A stretch of 64,000 nucleotides of DNA from Prochloron sp965198675. Lineage in GTDB: Bacteria; Cyanobacteriota; Cyanobacteriia; Cyanobacteriales; Prochloraceae. Below are positions 44,775-53,560 of this stretch, piece by piece (positions within the stretch are counted from its first letter, which is position 1; every line of letters starts with the position of its first letter). Both the position numbers and the translations under genes were made by a program. Where the stretch lies: positions 4,464,001-4,528,000 of the forward strand of contig OZ240666.1 of NCBI GenBank assembly GCA_965198675.1, given 5' to 3'. The notes beneath the pieces are model-generated. The model made no database searches. It saw only the letters and a program-made list of their open reading frames with translations, and was not told the origin of the DNA.

Positions 44775-44881
44775 TGCTTCACAATTCTTAACAAAGAATA
44801 AGGTCCTAGGGGTTGACAAAGTTGGATTGGGATGCTCTAATTAAGTTAAATGATAATAGGGGGAGGTGTGGGTAAAAAAAA
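44775..44881 (+). repeat. Direct repeat R2 flanking the toxin-like operon, with promoter
   Basis: This is the partner of 40390-40497. The promoter is conserved: TTGACA at 44813-44818, 17 bp, TCTAAT at 44836-44841, followed by ATGATAAT and a shared GGTGTGGGTAAAAAAAA end. It lies directly beside the ycf33 stop. Confidence 0.8.
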
Positions 44882-44895
44882 CCGTGAAACATTCA

Positions 44896-45093
44896 TTAAT
44901 TTAAACCCAGCATTCCCCGGAGAGTAAAAAAGAAAAATGCCAGTACCCCCACAACCCCTCCCAAGAGGGCGATCGCAGTTATTGGGTTTCTGAGTAAAGG
45001 TTTTAATTTCTCAAAAAAGGCTAAGAAGATACCGAGAATTAAACCAAGAAGAAAGCGAGGGTAGCGGGAAAGGTTCTCAAAAAATTCTTTCAT
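44896..45093 (-). CDS. ycf33: Ycf33/DUF751 small membrane protein
   Basis: A 65-residue protein starting MKEFFENLSRYPRFLLGLIL, then two membrane helices (about 12-28 and 38-58), the pattern of the plastid/cyanobacterial Ycf33 (DUF751) family. Function unknown. It lies 18 bp after mgtE on the same strand. I believe it is often found next to rbfA in cyanobacteria; here the toxin-like block separates them. Confidence 0.85.
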   Translation of the reverse strand: MKEFFENLSRYPRFLLGLILGIFLAFFEKLKPLLRNPITAIALLGGVVGVLAFFFFTLRGMLGLN

Positions 45094-45111
45094 TGTTAAT
45101 AATTGTTTAAT

Positions 45112-46524
45112 TTAAAGTCCTAAAACCAGTCGGGCAATGTTAAAATAAATGAGTACCCCCAAAACATCCACTGCTGTAGTAATAAACGGGGCTGACATGA
45201 GAGCAGGATCCAGACCGAAATGGCGGAAGAGAAAGGGTAAGCCGGAACCTGCTATAGAGGCTAATAAGGCGATAGCCACCAAACTCACACCTACAGTAAT
45301 AGCAACAAACCAATCCGATTGCAACCAAAAAGCCCAGACAGTTGCTACAGTACCCAGAATAGCCCCCAGTAATACTCCTGCCAGTGCCTCTCGGAAGATG
45401 ATAGGTCCGGGTCCGAGATTGTTCATCGCTTCCGTATTTAAGCCTCGAATCACTACTGTGGAAGACTGGGCACCCACGTTACCTCCGGTTCCCGTGAGTA
45501 GGGGGATAAAGGCTGCCAGAGTTACTACTTGCTGCAAAATATCCTCTTGAGAGCGAATAATGGTCCCGGTTACGGTATTGGTGATTAAGAGGACAAATAA
45601 CCAAACCACCCTTTTGCGGGCAACGGTAACAAGATTAGTTTGGAAATAATTATCTCCGTCAGCTTGAACTCCCCCTAGGGCATAAATATCCTCCGTTGCT
45701 TCCTCCTCCAAGATATCCATAGTATCATCTATAGTCACCACCCCCACTAAACGCTGCTCTCGATCCACCACTGGTAGAGCAAGCAAATCGTAGCGTTGGA
45801 TCAGTCTGGCTACTTCTTCCCTATCCGTATCGGTGCTAACGGAAACTATATCCTGAGTCATGATTTCTTCTAAGGATTTGTTGGGATCCGAAAGGACTAA
45901 ATCTCGTAGGGAAACTATCCCCCTCAGGTGGCGGGAGCTATCGGTAACATAGAGATAATAGATAATTTCCGAAGCATTAGCCAACCTGCGAATCCGTTCC
46001 AGGGTTTGGGTAAGGGTTAAATTTTCTTTCAGGGAGATGTATTCCGGAGTCATGATCCGCCCTGCTGTATCCTCTTCATATCCCAGCAAGAGGGCTGTAG
46101 CTTCCCGCTCCTTAGGGCTGAGTTGTGCCAGCAGACGGCGGACTACTTTGGCTGGTAATTCGTCGAATAATTTGACTCTGTCGTCGGGAGACATTTTATC
46201 GACGATATCTAGTACTTCCTGGCTTCTAAAATCTTCAATCAGGGTTTGTTGCACAGCAGAGTCTAGATATTCGTAGACTTCAATGGCTTCAGCTTTTCCC
46301 AACAAGCGGAAGGCGATGGCTTGCATAGACTCGGACAGCCCTTCTATGGCTTCCGCAATATCTACTGGCTGCACTGGCAATAACAGTGCTTTAGCTCCTT
46401 CTAGGTTGCCTTGAGCAAGGAGTATTTGCAACTGACTGCAAACTAATTGTCGCAGCTCGCTGTGTTTAACTTTTGCTGTCATACACCTCCGTGCCTTGTT
46501 GTCTCGTGGGAAATAAGGTGCCAC
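45112..46524 (-). CDS. mgtE: Magnesium transporter MgtE
   Basis: A Mg2+ channel/transporter of the inner membrane. The 470-residue protein shows the three MgtE regions: an N-terminal helical Mg-sensing domain (about 20-150), a CBS pair (about 155-275, with YYLYVTDSSRHLRGIVSLRD and LLALPVVDREQRLVGVVTID), and five membrane helices to the C-terminus. PLLTGTGGNVGAQSST in the pore region is conserved in the family. The start may be at the second Met (MTAKVKHSELRQLV, residue 15). Confidence 0.93.
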   Translation of the reverse strand: MAPYFPRDNKARRCMTAKVKHSELRQLVCSQLQILLAQGNLEGAKALLLPVQPVDIAEAIEGLSESMQAIAFRLLGKAEAIEVYEYLDSAVQQTLIEDFRSQEVLDIVDKMSPDDRVKLFDELPAKVVRRLLAQLSPKEREATALLLGYEEDTAGRIMTPEYISLKENLTLTQTLERIRRLANASEIIYYLYVTDSSRHLRGIVSLRDLVLSDPNKSLEEIMTQDIVSVSTDTDREEVARLIQRYDLLALPVVDREQRLVGVVTIDDTMDILEEEATEDIYALGGVQADGDNYFQTNLVTVARKRVVWLFVLLITNTVTGTIIRSQEDILQQVVTLAAFIPLLTGTGGNVGAQSSTVVIRGLNTEAMNNLGPGPIIFREALAGVLLGAILGTVATVWAFWLQSDWFVAITVGVSLVAIALLASIAGSGLPFLFRHFGLDPALMSAPFITTAVDVLGVLIYFNIARLVLGL

Positions 46525-46591
46525 TCAATAATGAAGCGCCCGCTTTTATATTCTACGGGTCTATGGTCGGAAAATGTAGATCACAATACAT

Positions 46592-47977
46592 TTACTTCGA
46601 TGATTTTTTCAAGACTTTCCACAGAAAGAAGGCTGGATTCTGCCTTACTTGATTAGAATAGTCTACAAAAGGTTTATAGCCTCTAGCAGCAGCAATAGCA
46701 GCGGCTAAGCCAGCAATACTCCATGAGCCAGTTTGAATTGATGCCCATAAGCTACCGGTTAAGACAACTGCATCCAAAACTCCAACTTTTCTAGTCTGCT
46801 TGATTTTCTGATTAATAGCCTGAATCTGGATATCATGCAATTCATGCATAGCATTTTCGGCTTTAATTTTTAACTCCTCTGGATCTCTGACTAACCTTAA
46901 TTCCTTGAATTGTTTATCAAGATGTAAGCGAAAGTTTTGGAACTCTTCCCCAGAGCTCAAACGAATTGACATTAAAGTGGAAATGTCTACCTGCTCTAGA
47001 AAAGGTAGATCCATATTTAATAATGTGTTTGCTGTATTTATTGGTATTTCATTTCTCAAGGGAAAGAATTGCTTAAGTAAATCAAATATGAATGGAGATT
47101 CTGACAAGTAAGAAGCTCCCATTCTGTTAGCAATCAAATTTATTCCGAGAATTTCCTCGTATACTTGTTTGCATGACTGGTAAAAGAATTGATTTACCCA
47201 ATTAATGAAATAATCTTGATTCGAGGGTTTATCTGGCAGATACATTTGCATCCTAAATTCCCCTTGTTCTCTATCTAGAGGCTCAAGTTTTTGCTCAAAC
47301 AGCTGATAGCCAAGAATTTCGCCTGTGTGATTTTTGAAGCTAAACTGGATCTCTCGGCAAGGTTTTAGAGGGTTTAATCTGGTTAACCTTGGTCTTTCAG
47401 GCAAGTGCTCTACTGATTTGATAATTACATTTTTACGAAAAAAGTCAAGAATCTGTTTGGGTAAGACATCTGAAAAAAGATTGTCTGAATAAAAAATTGG
47501 CAACTGTTCTGGATTTGGCCATTCTAAAAAGAGATTTACAGGTAATAGTTTGACGTAATCAGTAGCCACCATTGGGGTTAAGGATTTTACATATCTCACT
47601 ACTTTTGCTAGCTCACTCTTGTTTACAGGTTCTTTATTCCAACCCAAGTAAGAGTTTATCGCCTCGCTGGCAGAATTTTTTCTATTTTTGTAGCCAAAAA
47701 CGATGATAGGATCATTAACTACATATTGCTCGATATAAAGTGCACTCTGTTTAAGCAATTCTAAATCTGGCATTTCAACCCCTGAAACTACTTGGAGACT
47801 GGATTGGTTTGTTAGAACCTCACTCTCTAATTCACAGATATTAGACAAACAGAACTCTCGATAACTGTTCAGCTCATCTAGAATTTCCTGTTCAGTAATT
47901 TTGCTAAAGTTACCCTGGATTAAAGCATCGTTAAACAAGAAACTCTCAGTCAAATAGTCAAAAATTTTAGAACCCAT
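46592..47977 (-). CDS. Hypothetical protein with C-terminal hydrophobic segment
   Basis: A 461-residue protein with no domain that I recognise. Residues about 345-385 are a charged coiled coil (ELKIKAENAMHELHDIQIQA), followed by a hydrophobic Ala/Gly-rich stretch (TGSLWASIQTGSWSIAGLAA, then AIAAARG) that could be one membrane helix or hairpin. There is no signal peptide. It stands alone. Codon use looks ordinary. Confidence 0.6.
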   Translation of the reverse strand: MGSKIFDYLTESFLFNDALIQGNFSKITEQEILDELNSYREFCLSNICELESEVLTNQSSLQVVSGVEMPDLELLKQSALYIEQYVVNDPIIVFGYKNRKNSASEAINSYLGWNKEPVNKSELAKVVRYVKSLTPMVATDYVKLLPVNLFLEWPNPEQLPIFYSDNLFSDVLPKQILDFFRKNVIIKSVEHLPERPRLTRLNPLKPCREIQFSFKNHTGEILGYQLFEQKLEPLDREQGEFRMQMYLPDKPSNQDYFINWVNQFFYQSCKQVYEEILGINLIANRMGASYLSESPFIFDLLKQFFPLRNEIPINTANTLLNMDLPFLEQVDISTLMSIRLSSGEEFQNFRLHLDKQFKELRLVRDPEELKIKAENAMHELHDIQIQAINQKIKQTRKVGVLDAVVLTGSLWASIQTGSWSIAGLAAAIAAARGYKPFVDYSNQVRQNPAFFLWKVLKKSSK

Positions 47978-48129
47978 CTCTCAAATCCAATGAATATCTC
48001 ATTCATACTAACATAATTTCTATATGATAGGATACTCCAGATGTCCTCGATTCGCACCCCCGGGATAGTTTTCCAGTAGTCATGCCGTGGCGATAAATTT
48101 GATGTGACAAGCAATTCCCCATTCTGTAC

Positions 48130-48149
48130 GGGCGCACGTCCGTGCGCCC
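48130..48149. repeat. GGGCGCACG palindrome
   Basis: GGGCGCACG at 48130-48138 and its complement at 48141-48149 form a tight hairpin. It is a common dispersed intergenic type in cyanobacteria. Confidence 0.75.
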
Positions 48150-48198
48150 CTACTGATGCAGGTTGTTAAGGGAATGGACTCATGGCTAAAAACCCCTA

Positions 48199-49020
48199 TC
48201 AATTCTGGTCTGGGTCAATTCCCGCTTCCCGCAACCGTTCTAACAACTGCTGTACTCGTTGTTCAGCCAATTCTTTTTCCTGTTGAGCTAATTCTTTAGC
48301 CATTCTTTCCCTTTCCTTTTCCTGTTGAGCCAATTCTTTAGCCATTCGTTCCCTTTCCGTCTCCGTAGGAATCCAATTTCCTTGAGGGTCATACCACCGT
48401 AACCACTGTCGTACACAACCCCGATATTCTCCCCACCACAGTCCTAAACCTATGTTCAGAGTGGGTAACCACACTTTAGACTTGTTTATTTCTAGGGTAC
48501 GGTAACCATTTTTGGTTAAATGAAAGGGAAATATTTCCTTTGTTATCTCGTCCAAGACGATATAATAAGGAATGCGCAATATTTGCTCATACACCTCCCA
48601 TTTTGTGGGTTGTTTCCCTTTGGGTTTACTTCTTCCTAAATCTTCATTTCTCGTACTGGGAGACAGGAATTCTATAACCACACGTGGAGCCACTTTTTCC
48701 TGCCAGATAACATAGCTTAAGCGGAGTGAGCGTCTTTGATAAAGTCTATCTACCCCTACCACTGCAAACCAATCGGGACGTTTGTACCACTGGGTATGAT
48801 TGCTATCGTAGTAAAGATTTAAATCGCTAGCCACAAAAACTTCATCGGGGGAAAGGTCAGGTAAAAATGTAGCCGTACACAATTCTGATTGTAACAGGTG
48901 ATACTCATCTGGCAAACCGGATTCCTCCTCACTGGGTAAGTCATACATGGTAGGCAGGGTTTCTCGTTTTGGGAAATTTAATTGAACCTGCTGTGACCGG
49001 GTTAGTTTTGCTATGGACAT
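48199..49020 (-). CDS. Uma2 family (DUF820) protein, array copy 1
   Basis: A 273-residue PD-(D/E)XK-like protein of unknown role. Active-site-type residues are seen in RPDWFAVVGVDRL, RVVIEFLSPSTRNEDLG and the Lys/Tyr of KWEVYEQI. The C-terminus has two copies of the motif RERMAKEL in a coiled coil (14-residue unit EKERERMAKELAQQ), then QLLERLREAGIDPDQN. It is the first by coordinate of four almost identical tandem genes on this strand, each with the start preceded by GAGAGGAGCA and about 100-bp spacers that are themselves repeats. Confidence 0.88.
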   Translation of the reverse strand: MSIAKLTRSQQVQLNFPKRETLPTMYDLPSEEESGLPDEYHLLQSELCTATFLPDLSPDEVFVASDLNLYYDSNHTQWYKRPDWFAVVGVDRLYQRRSLRLSYVIWQEKVAPRVVIEFLSPSTRNEDLGRSKPKGKQPTKWEVYEQILRIPYYIVLDEITKEIFPFHLTKNGYRTLEINKSKVWLPTLNIGLGLWWGEYRGCVRQWLRWYDPQGNWIPTETERERMAKELAQQEKERERMAKELAQQEKELAEQRVQQLLERLREAGIDPDQN

Positions 49021-49119
49021 TGCTCCTCTCCTTTTTTTGGAGTAATTTTATTCTAGCTTGTTTATTAAGGAAGTAGAGAATAGTGGACAGGTAAATTACT
49101 CACTATTCCCCATTCCCTA

Positions 49120-50067
49120 TCAATTCTGGTCTGGGTCAATTCCCGCTTCCCGCAACCGCTCTAACAACTGCTGTACTCGTTGTTGAGCCAATTCTTTAGC
49201 CATTCGTTCCCTTTCCTTTTCCTGTTGAGCCAATTCTTTAGCCATTCGTTCCCTTTCCTTTTCCTGTTGAGTCAATTCTTTAGCCATTCGTTCCCTTTCC
49301 TTTTCATGTTCAGCCAATTCTTTTTCCTGTTGAGCCAATTCTTTAGCCATTCGTTCCCTTTCCTTTTCATGTTCAGCCAATTCTTTAGCCATTCGTTCCC
49401 TTTCCGTCTCCGTAGGAATCCAATTTCCTTGAGGGTCATACCACCGTAACCACTGTCGTACACAACCCCGATATTCTCCCCACCACAGTCCTAAACCTAT
49501 GTTCAGAGTGGGTAACCACACTTTAGATTTGTTTATTTCTAGGGTACGGTAACCATTTTTGGTTAAATGAAAGGGAAATATTTCCTTTGTTATCCCGTCC
49601 AAGACGATATAATAAGGAATGCGCAATATTTGCTCATACACCTCCCATTTTGTGGGTTGTTTCCCTTTGGGTTTACTTCTTCCTAAATCTTCATTTCTCG
49701 TACTGGGAGACAGGAATTCTATAACCACACGTGGAGCCACTTTTTCCTGCCAGATAACATAGCTTAAGCGGAGTGAGCGTCTTTGATAAAGTCTATCTAC
49801 CCCTACCACTGCAAACCAATCGGGACGTTTGTACCACTGGGTATGATTGCTATCGTAGTAAAGATTTAAATCGCTAGCCACAAAAACTTGCTCGGGGGAA
49901 AGGTCAGGTAAAAATGTAGCCGTACACAATTCTGATTGTAACAGGTGATACTCATCTGGCAAACCGGATTCCTCCTCACTGGGTAAGTCATACATGGTAG
50001 GCAGGATTTCTCGTTTTGGGAAATTTAATTGAACCTGCTGTGACCGGGTTAGTTTTGCTATGGACAT
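49120..50067 (-). CDS. Uma2 family (DUF820) protein, array copy 2
   Basis: 315 residues. The catalytic-type domain is almost the same as in its neighbours, but the C-terminal coiled coil has five RERMAKEL motifs and an extra half unit (EKELAEH), the longest of the array. Length differs from its neighbours only by whole 7- or 14-residue units, so the reading frame is kept. A plus-strand Phe/Ser-rich frame over this region is a shadow of the repeats. Confidence 0.88.
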   Translation of the reverse strand: MSIAKLTRSQQVQLNFPKREILPTMYDLPSEEESGLPDEYHLLQSELCTATFLPDLSPEQVFVASDLNLYYDSNHTQWYKRPDWFAVVGVDRLYQRRSLRLSYVIWQEKVAPRVVIEFLSPSTRNEDLGRSKPKGKQPTKWEVYEQILRIPYYIVLDGITKEIFPFHLTKNGYRTLEINKSKVWLPTLNIGLGLWWGEYRGCVRQWLRWYDPQGNWIPTETERERMAKELAEHEKERERMAKELAQQEKELAEHEKERERMAKELTQQEKERERMAKELAQQEKERERMAKELAQQRVQQLLERLREAGIDPDQN

Positions 50068-50166
50068 TGCTCCTCTCCTTTTTTTGGAGTAATTTTATTC
50101 TAGCTTGTTTATTAAGGAAGTAGAGAATAGTGGACAGGTAAATTACTCATTATTCCCCATTCCCTA

Positions 50167-50925
50167 TCAATTCTGGTCTGGGTCAATTCCCGCTTCCCGC
50201 AACCGCTCTAACAACTGCTGTACTTGTTGTTGAGCCAATTCTTTAGCCATTCTTTCCCTTTCCACCTCCGTAGGAATCCAATTTCCTTGAGGGTCATACC
50301 ACCGTAACCACTGTCGTACACAACCCCGATATTCTCCCCACCACAGTCCTAAACCTATGTTCAGAGTGGGTAACCACACTTTAGACTTGTTTATTTCTAG
50401 GGTACGGTAACCATTTTTGGTTAAATGAAAGGGAAATATTTCCTTTGTTATCCCGTCCAAGACGATATAATAAGGAATGCGCAATATTTGCTCATATACC
50501 TCCCATTTTGTGGGTTGTTTCCCTTTGGGTTTACTTTTTCCTAAATCTTCATTTCTCGTACTGGGAGACAGGAATTCTATAATCACACGTGGAGCCACTT
50601 TTTCCTGCCAGATAACATAGCTTAAGCGGAGTGAGCGTCTTTGATAAAGTCTATCTACCCCTACCACTGCAAACCAATCGGGACGTTTGTACCACTGGGT
50701 ATGATTGCTATCGTAGTAAAGATTTAAATCGCTAGCCACAAAAACTTCATCGGGGGAAAGGTCAGGTAAAAATGTAGCCGTACACAATTCTGATTGTAAC
50801 AGGTGATACTCATCTGGCAAACCGGATTCCTCCTCACTGGGTAAGTCATACATGGTAGGCAGGGTTTCTCGTTTTGGGAAATTTAATTGAACCTGCTGTG
50901 ACCGGGTTAGTTTTGCTATGGACAT
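50167..50925 (-). CDS. Uma2 family (DUF820) protein, array copy 3
   Basis: 252 residues, the shortest copy, with a single RERMAKEL motif before QQVQQLLERLREAGIDPDQN. The N-terminal domain has only a few substitutions (for example VIIEFLSPSTRNEDLGKS). The upstream spacer has the same AGGAG-type site with one change. Confidence 0.88.
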   Translation of the reverse strand: MSIAKLTRSQQVQLNFPKRETLPTMYDLPSEEESGLPDEYHLLQSELCTATFLPDLSPDEVFVASDLNLYYDSNHTQWYKRPDWFAVVGVDRLYQRRSLRLSYVIWQEKVAPRVIIEFLSPSTRNEDLGKSKPKGKQPTKWEVYEQILRIPYYIVLDGITKEIFPFHLTKNGYRTLEINKSKVWLPTLNIGLGLWWGEYRGCVRQWLRWYDPQGNWIPTEVERERMAKELAQQQVQQLLERLREAGIDPDQN

Positions 50926-51024
50926 TGCTACTCTCCTTTTTTTGGAGTAATTTTATTCTAGCTTGTTTATTAAGGAAGTAGAGAATAGTGGACAGGTAAA
51001 TTACTCACTATTCCCCATTCCCTA

Positions 51025-51930
51025 TCAATTCTGGTCTGGGTCAATTCCCGCTTCCCGCAACCGCTCTAACAACTGCTGTACTCGTTGTTCTGCTAATGCT
51101 TTTTCATGTTCAGCCAATTCTTTAGCCATTCTTTCCCTTTCCTTTTCATGTTGAGCCAATTCTTTAGCCATTCGTTCCCTTTCCTTTTCCTGTTGAGCCA
51201 ATTCTTTAGCCATTCTTTCCCTTTCCTTTTCCTGTTGAGCCAATTCTTTAGCCATTCGTTCCCTTTCCGTCTCCGTAGGAATCCAATTTCCTTGAGGGTC
51301 ATACCACCGTAACCACTGTCGTACACAACCCCGATATTCTCCCCACCACAGTCCTAAACCTATGTTCAGAGTGGGTAACCACACTTTAGACTTGTTTATT
51401 TCTAGGGTACGGTAACCATTTTTGGTTAAATGAAAGGGAAATATTTCCTTTGTTATCCCGTCCAAGACGATATAATAAGGAATGCGCAATATTTGCTCAT
51501 ACACCTCCCATTTTGTGGGTTGTTTCCCTTTGGGTTTACTTCTTCCTAAATCTTCATTTCTCGTACTGGGAGACAGGAATTCTATAACCACACGTGGAGC
51601 CACTTTTTCCTGCCAGATAACATAGCTTAAGCGGAGTGAGCGTCTTTGATAAAGTCTATCTACCCCTACCACTGCAAACCAATCGGGACGTTTGTACCAC
51701 TGGGTATGATTGCTATCGTAGTAAAGATTTAAATCGCTAGCCACAAAAACTTGCTCGGGGGAAAGGTCAGGTAAAAATGTAGCCGTACACAATTCTGATT
51801 GTAACAGGTGATACTCATCTGGCAAACCGGATTCCTCCTCACTGGGTAAGTCATACATGGTAGGCAGGATTTCTCGTTTTGGGAAATTTAATTGAACCTG
51901 CTGTGACCGGGTTAGTTTTGCTATGGACAT
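51025..51930 (-). CDS. Uma2 family (DUF820) protein, array copy 4
   Basis: 301 residues with four RERMAKEL motifs, ending LAEQRVQQLLERLREAGIDP. It is the promoter-proximal copy in the direction of transcription. Upstream is a T8-containing spacer and then the convergently unrelated antiporter on the same strand. Near-identity of all four copies shows recent duplication or gene conversion. Confidence 0.88.
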   Translation of the reverse strand: MSIAKLTRSQQVQLNFPKREILPTMYDLPSEEESGLPDEYHLLQSELCTATFLPDLSPEQVFVASDLNLYYDSNHTQWYKRPDWFAVVGVDRLYQRRSLRLSYVIWQEKVAPRVVIEFLSPSTRNEDLGRSKPKGKQPTKWEVYEQILRIPYYIVLDGITKEIFPFHLTKNGYRTLEINKSKVWLPTLNIGLGLWWGEYRGCVRQWLRWYDPQGNWIPTETERERMAKELAQQEKERERMAKELAQQEKERERMAKELAQHEKERERMAKELAEHEKALAEQRVQQLLERLREAGIDPDQN

Positions 51931-51972
51931 TGCTACTCTCCTTTTTTTTTGAGTTATTTTATTCTAGCACTA

Positions 51973-53520
51973 TTATACCAAAATAATCGGAATATTACAA
52001 CTTTGTAACACTTCTTCATGCCTCTGTTTTCCCAGCACAATTGCTGTGGCTCTATATTCTTCAGCTACGAGGACAATTGAATCCCCAGGAGCATCAATTG
52101 CCGTGATAAATTGATAGTCAATGTCTAAGAGTAATTGTTTAGTTTGCTGGCGCAGTTTTGCAATGGCTTTATTATCCTCTTTATTCACTATGGGCAAAAC
52201 AATTACTTCCCCGTTGCTCCGCCTGGCTAAATCTGCTACCTTGGTCAATACTACTATAGAATGGTCTGAAGTATCTATTGCTGCTAGGAATAAGGTAGGA
52301 GAAGAAAGAGATACTTTCGTCGGATCTACAGTTCCTTTAGCTAACAATTTCGGTGCAAAGGTAGGAATTGCCCAAGCGCCGAAGGGTGCAGTAATTAAGA
52401 TAGAAAGAGCGGCGATCGCCAGCATAATTTCCCCCCCTTCAATTCCCCGGGCCAAGGGAATTCCCCCAATTGCAGCTTGTACTGTGGCTTTCGCTGAATT
52501 TCCCGGCAGCAAAAACCATCTTTCTCGCCAATTCCAATTACTTCCCAAGGTAGATAAATACCAGCCGATTGTTCTGCCCAAAAGCAAGCCAATTGCTAAA
52601 AGTAAAATACCCGGTAAGAGCATATTTCCCAGTATATCAAGTTGAATGCTTGCTCCCAGCAAGACAAATAAGACTATCTCCCCTACTACCCACAAAATAT
52701 CAAATCCAGTGCGCAATCTTCGTCCTAAGGGAGGATCTAAGGTGACCAGAAAAAATCCCAAAGTCATGACAGCTAAATAACCCGAAAAATAAGGCAAAAC
52801 TTCTGCTACAATTACCAGGAATAAGGCCAGGACTGCTGTGATTAAAATATCTTGAGTGCTATTTTTGGTCCAATTTTGCTTTCTTAACAAGAAAATAAGT
52901 CCCCTGGCAGTCCAATAACCAATTAACACGGCTAACCCAACTTGGAGCAAAACTTGCCCAGGCAGTAATTGGAGTACACTTAAATCTAACTCACCCTGAC
53001 CTATTAAATTGAGCAACAAGCTAAAGAGCAATAATAACAGCACATCGGATAAACCACTGCCAGTCAAAATAGCATCGGGAATGCCTTTACTCACCCCCCA
53101 ACCAGCACTTTTGAGTTGCAACATCCCTGGTACGATGACTGCTGGAGATTCTGCACCGACGATACAACCAAGTAATAAGCCAGTGGCAAAATTAAACTTA
53201 AAGAGAAAGATAGAAGCGATGGCAACTATAATTGCTTCCCATATCCCTGGGAGTACTCCCAATCTTAAAGCAACGGTTCCCTGTTGAGCCAGTTTTTCCC
53301 TATCTAAGCCCAAACCAGCTTTCATGAGGATAATCATTACCGCCACAGTCCGGAGGCGATCCGCTGCATCCAGAACTCCGGGACTAATGCGATGGCCTAC
53401 TTCCGGTCCGAGGACAATCCCTGCTAAAATCATACCAATTAGGGGAGGAATCTGCAAACGACGGGCAATAAGACTTGCAAAAAAGCCAACCAACAAAATC
53501 CAAATAGCACTATTGAGCAT
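51973..53520 (-). CDS. CPA2-type cation/proton antiporter
   Basis: A KefB-like monovalent cation:H+ antiporter of the inner membrane with about 12 helices (from IWILLVGFFASLIARRLQIP to about residue 400). A soluble C-terminal tail (about 420-515) looks like a nucleotide-binding/USP-type domain (LFLAAIDTSDHSIVVLTKVA). I chose ATG 53520, which gives MLNSAIWILLVGF, over a frame extending to 53664. The extra 48 residues are basic and overlap the divergent ABC gene's upstream region. It is divergent from the ABC transporter, 40 bp apart. Confidence 0.85.
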   Translation of the reverse strand: MLNSAIWILLVGFFASLIARRLQIPPLIGMILAGIVLGPEVGHRISPGVLDAADRLRTVAVMIILMKAGLGLDREKLAQQGTVALRLGVLPGIWEAIIVAIASIFLFKFNFATGLLLGCIVGAESPAVIVPGMLQLKSAGWGVSKGIPDAILTGSGLSDVLLLLLFSLLLNLIGQGELDLSVLQLLPGQVLLQVGLAVLIGYWTARGLIFLLRKQNWTKNSTQDILITAVLALFLVIVAEVLPYFSGYLAVMTLGFFLVTLDPPLGRRLRTGFDILWVVGEIVLFVLLGASIQLDILGNMLLPGILLLAIGLLLGRTIGWYLSTLGSNWNWRERWFLLPGNSAKATVQAAIGGIPLARGIEGGEIMLAIAALSILITAPFGAWAIPTFAPKLLAKGTVDPTKVSLSSPTLFLAAIDTSDHSIVVLTKVADLARRSNGEVIVLPIVNKEDNKAIAKLRQQTKQLLLDIDYQFITAIDAPGDSIVLVAEEYRATAIVLGKQRHEEVLQSCNIPIILV

Positions 53521-53560
53521 TATCCCCCCAAATTCAACTTCCCAACGATTAACGTATGAA

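Noticed and set aside
49180..49449. Phe/Ser-rich plus-strand frame (FLFLLSQFFSHSFP)
   Set aside because: It is the reverse reading of the Uma2 coiled-coil repeat units; similar shadows occur over the other copies.
53324..53560. N-terminal extension of the ABC transporter
   Set aside because: The basic, low-complexity sequence is antisense to the antiporter; the normal start is at 53561.
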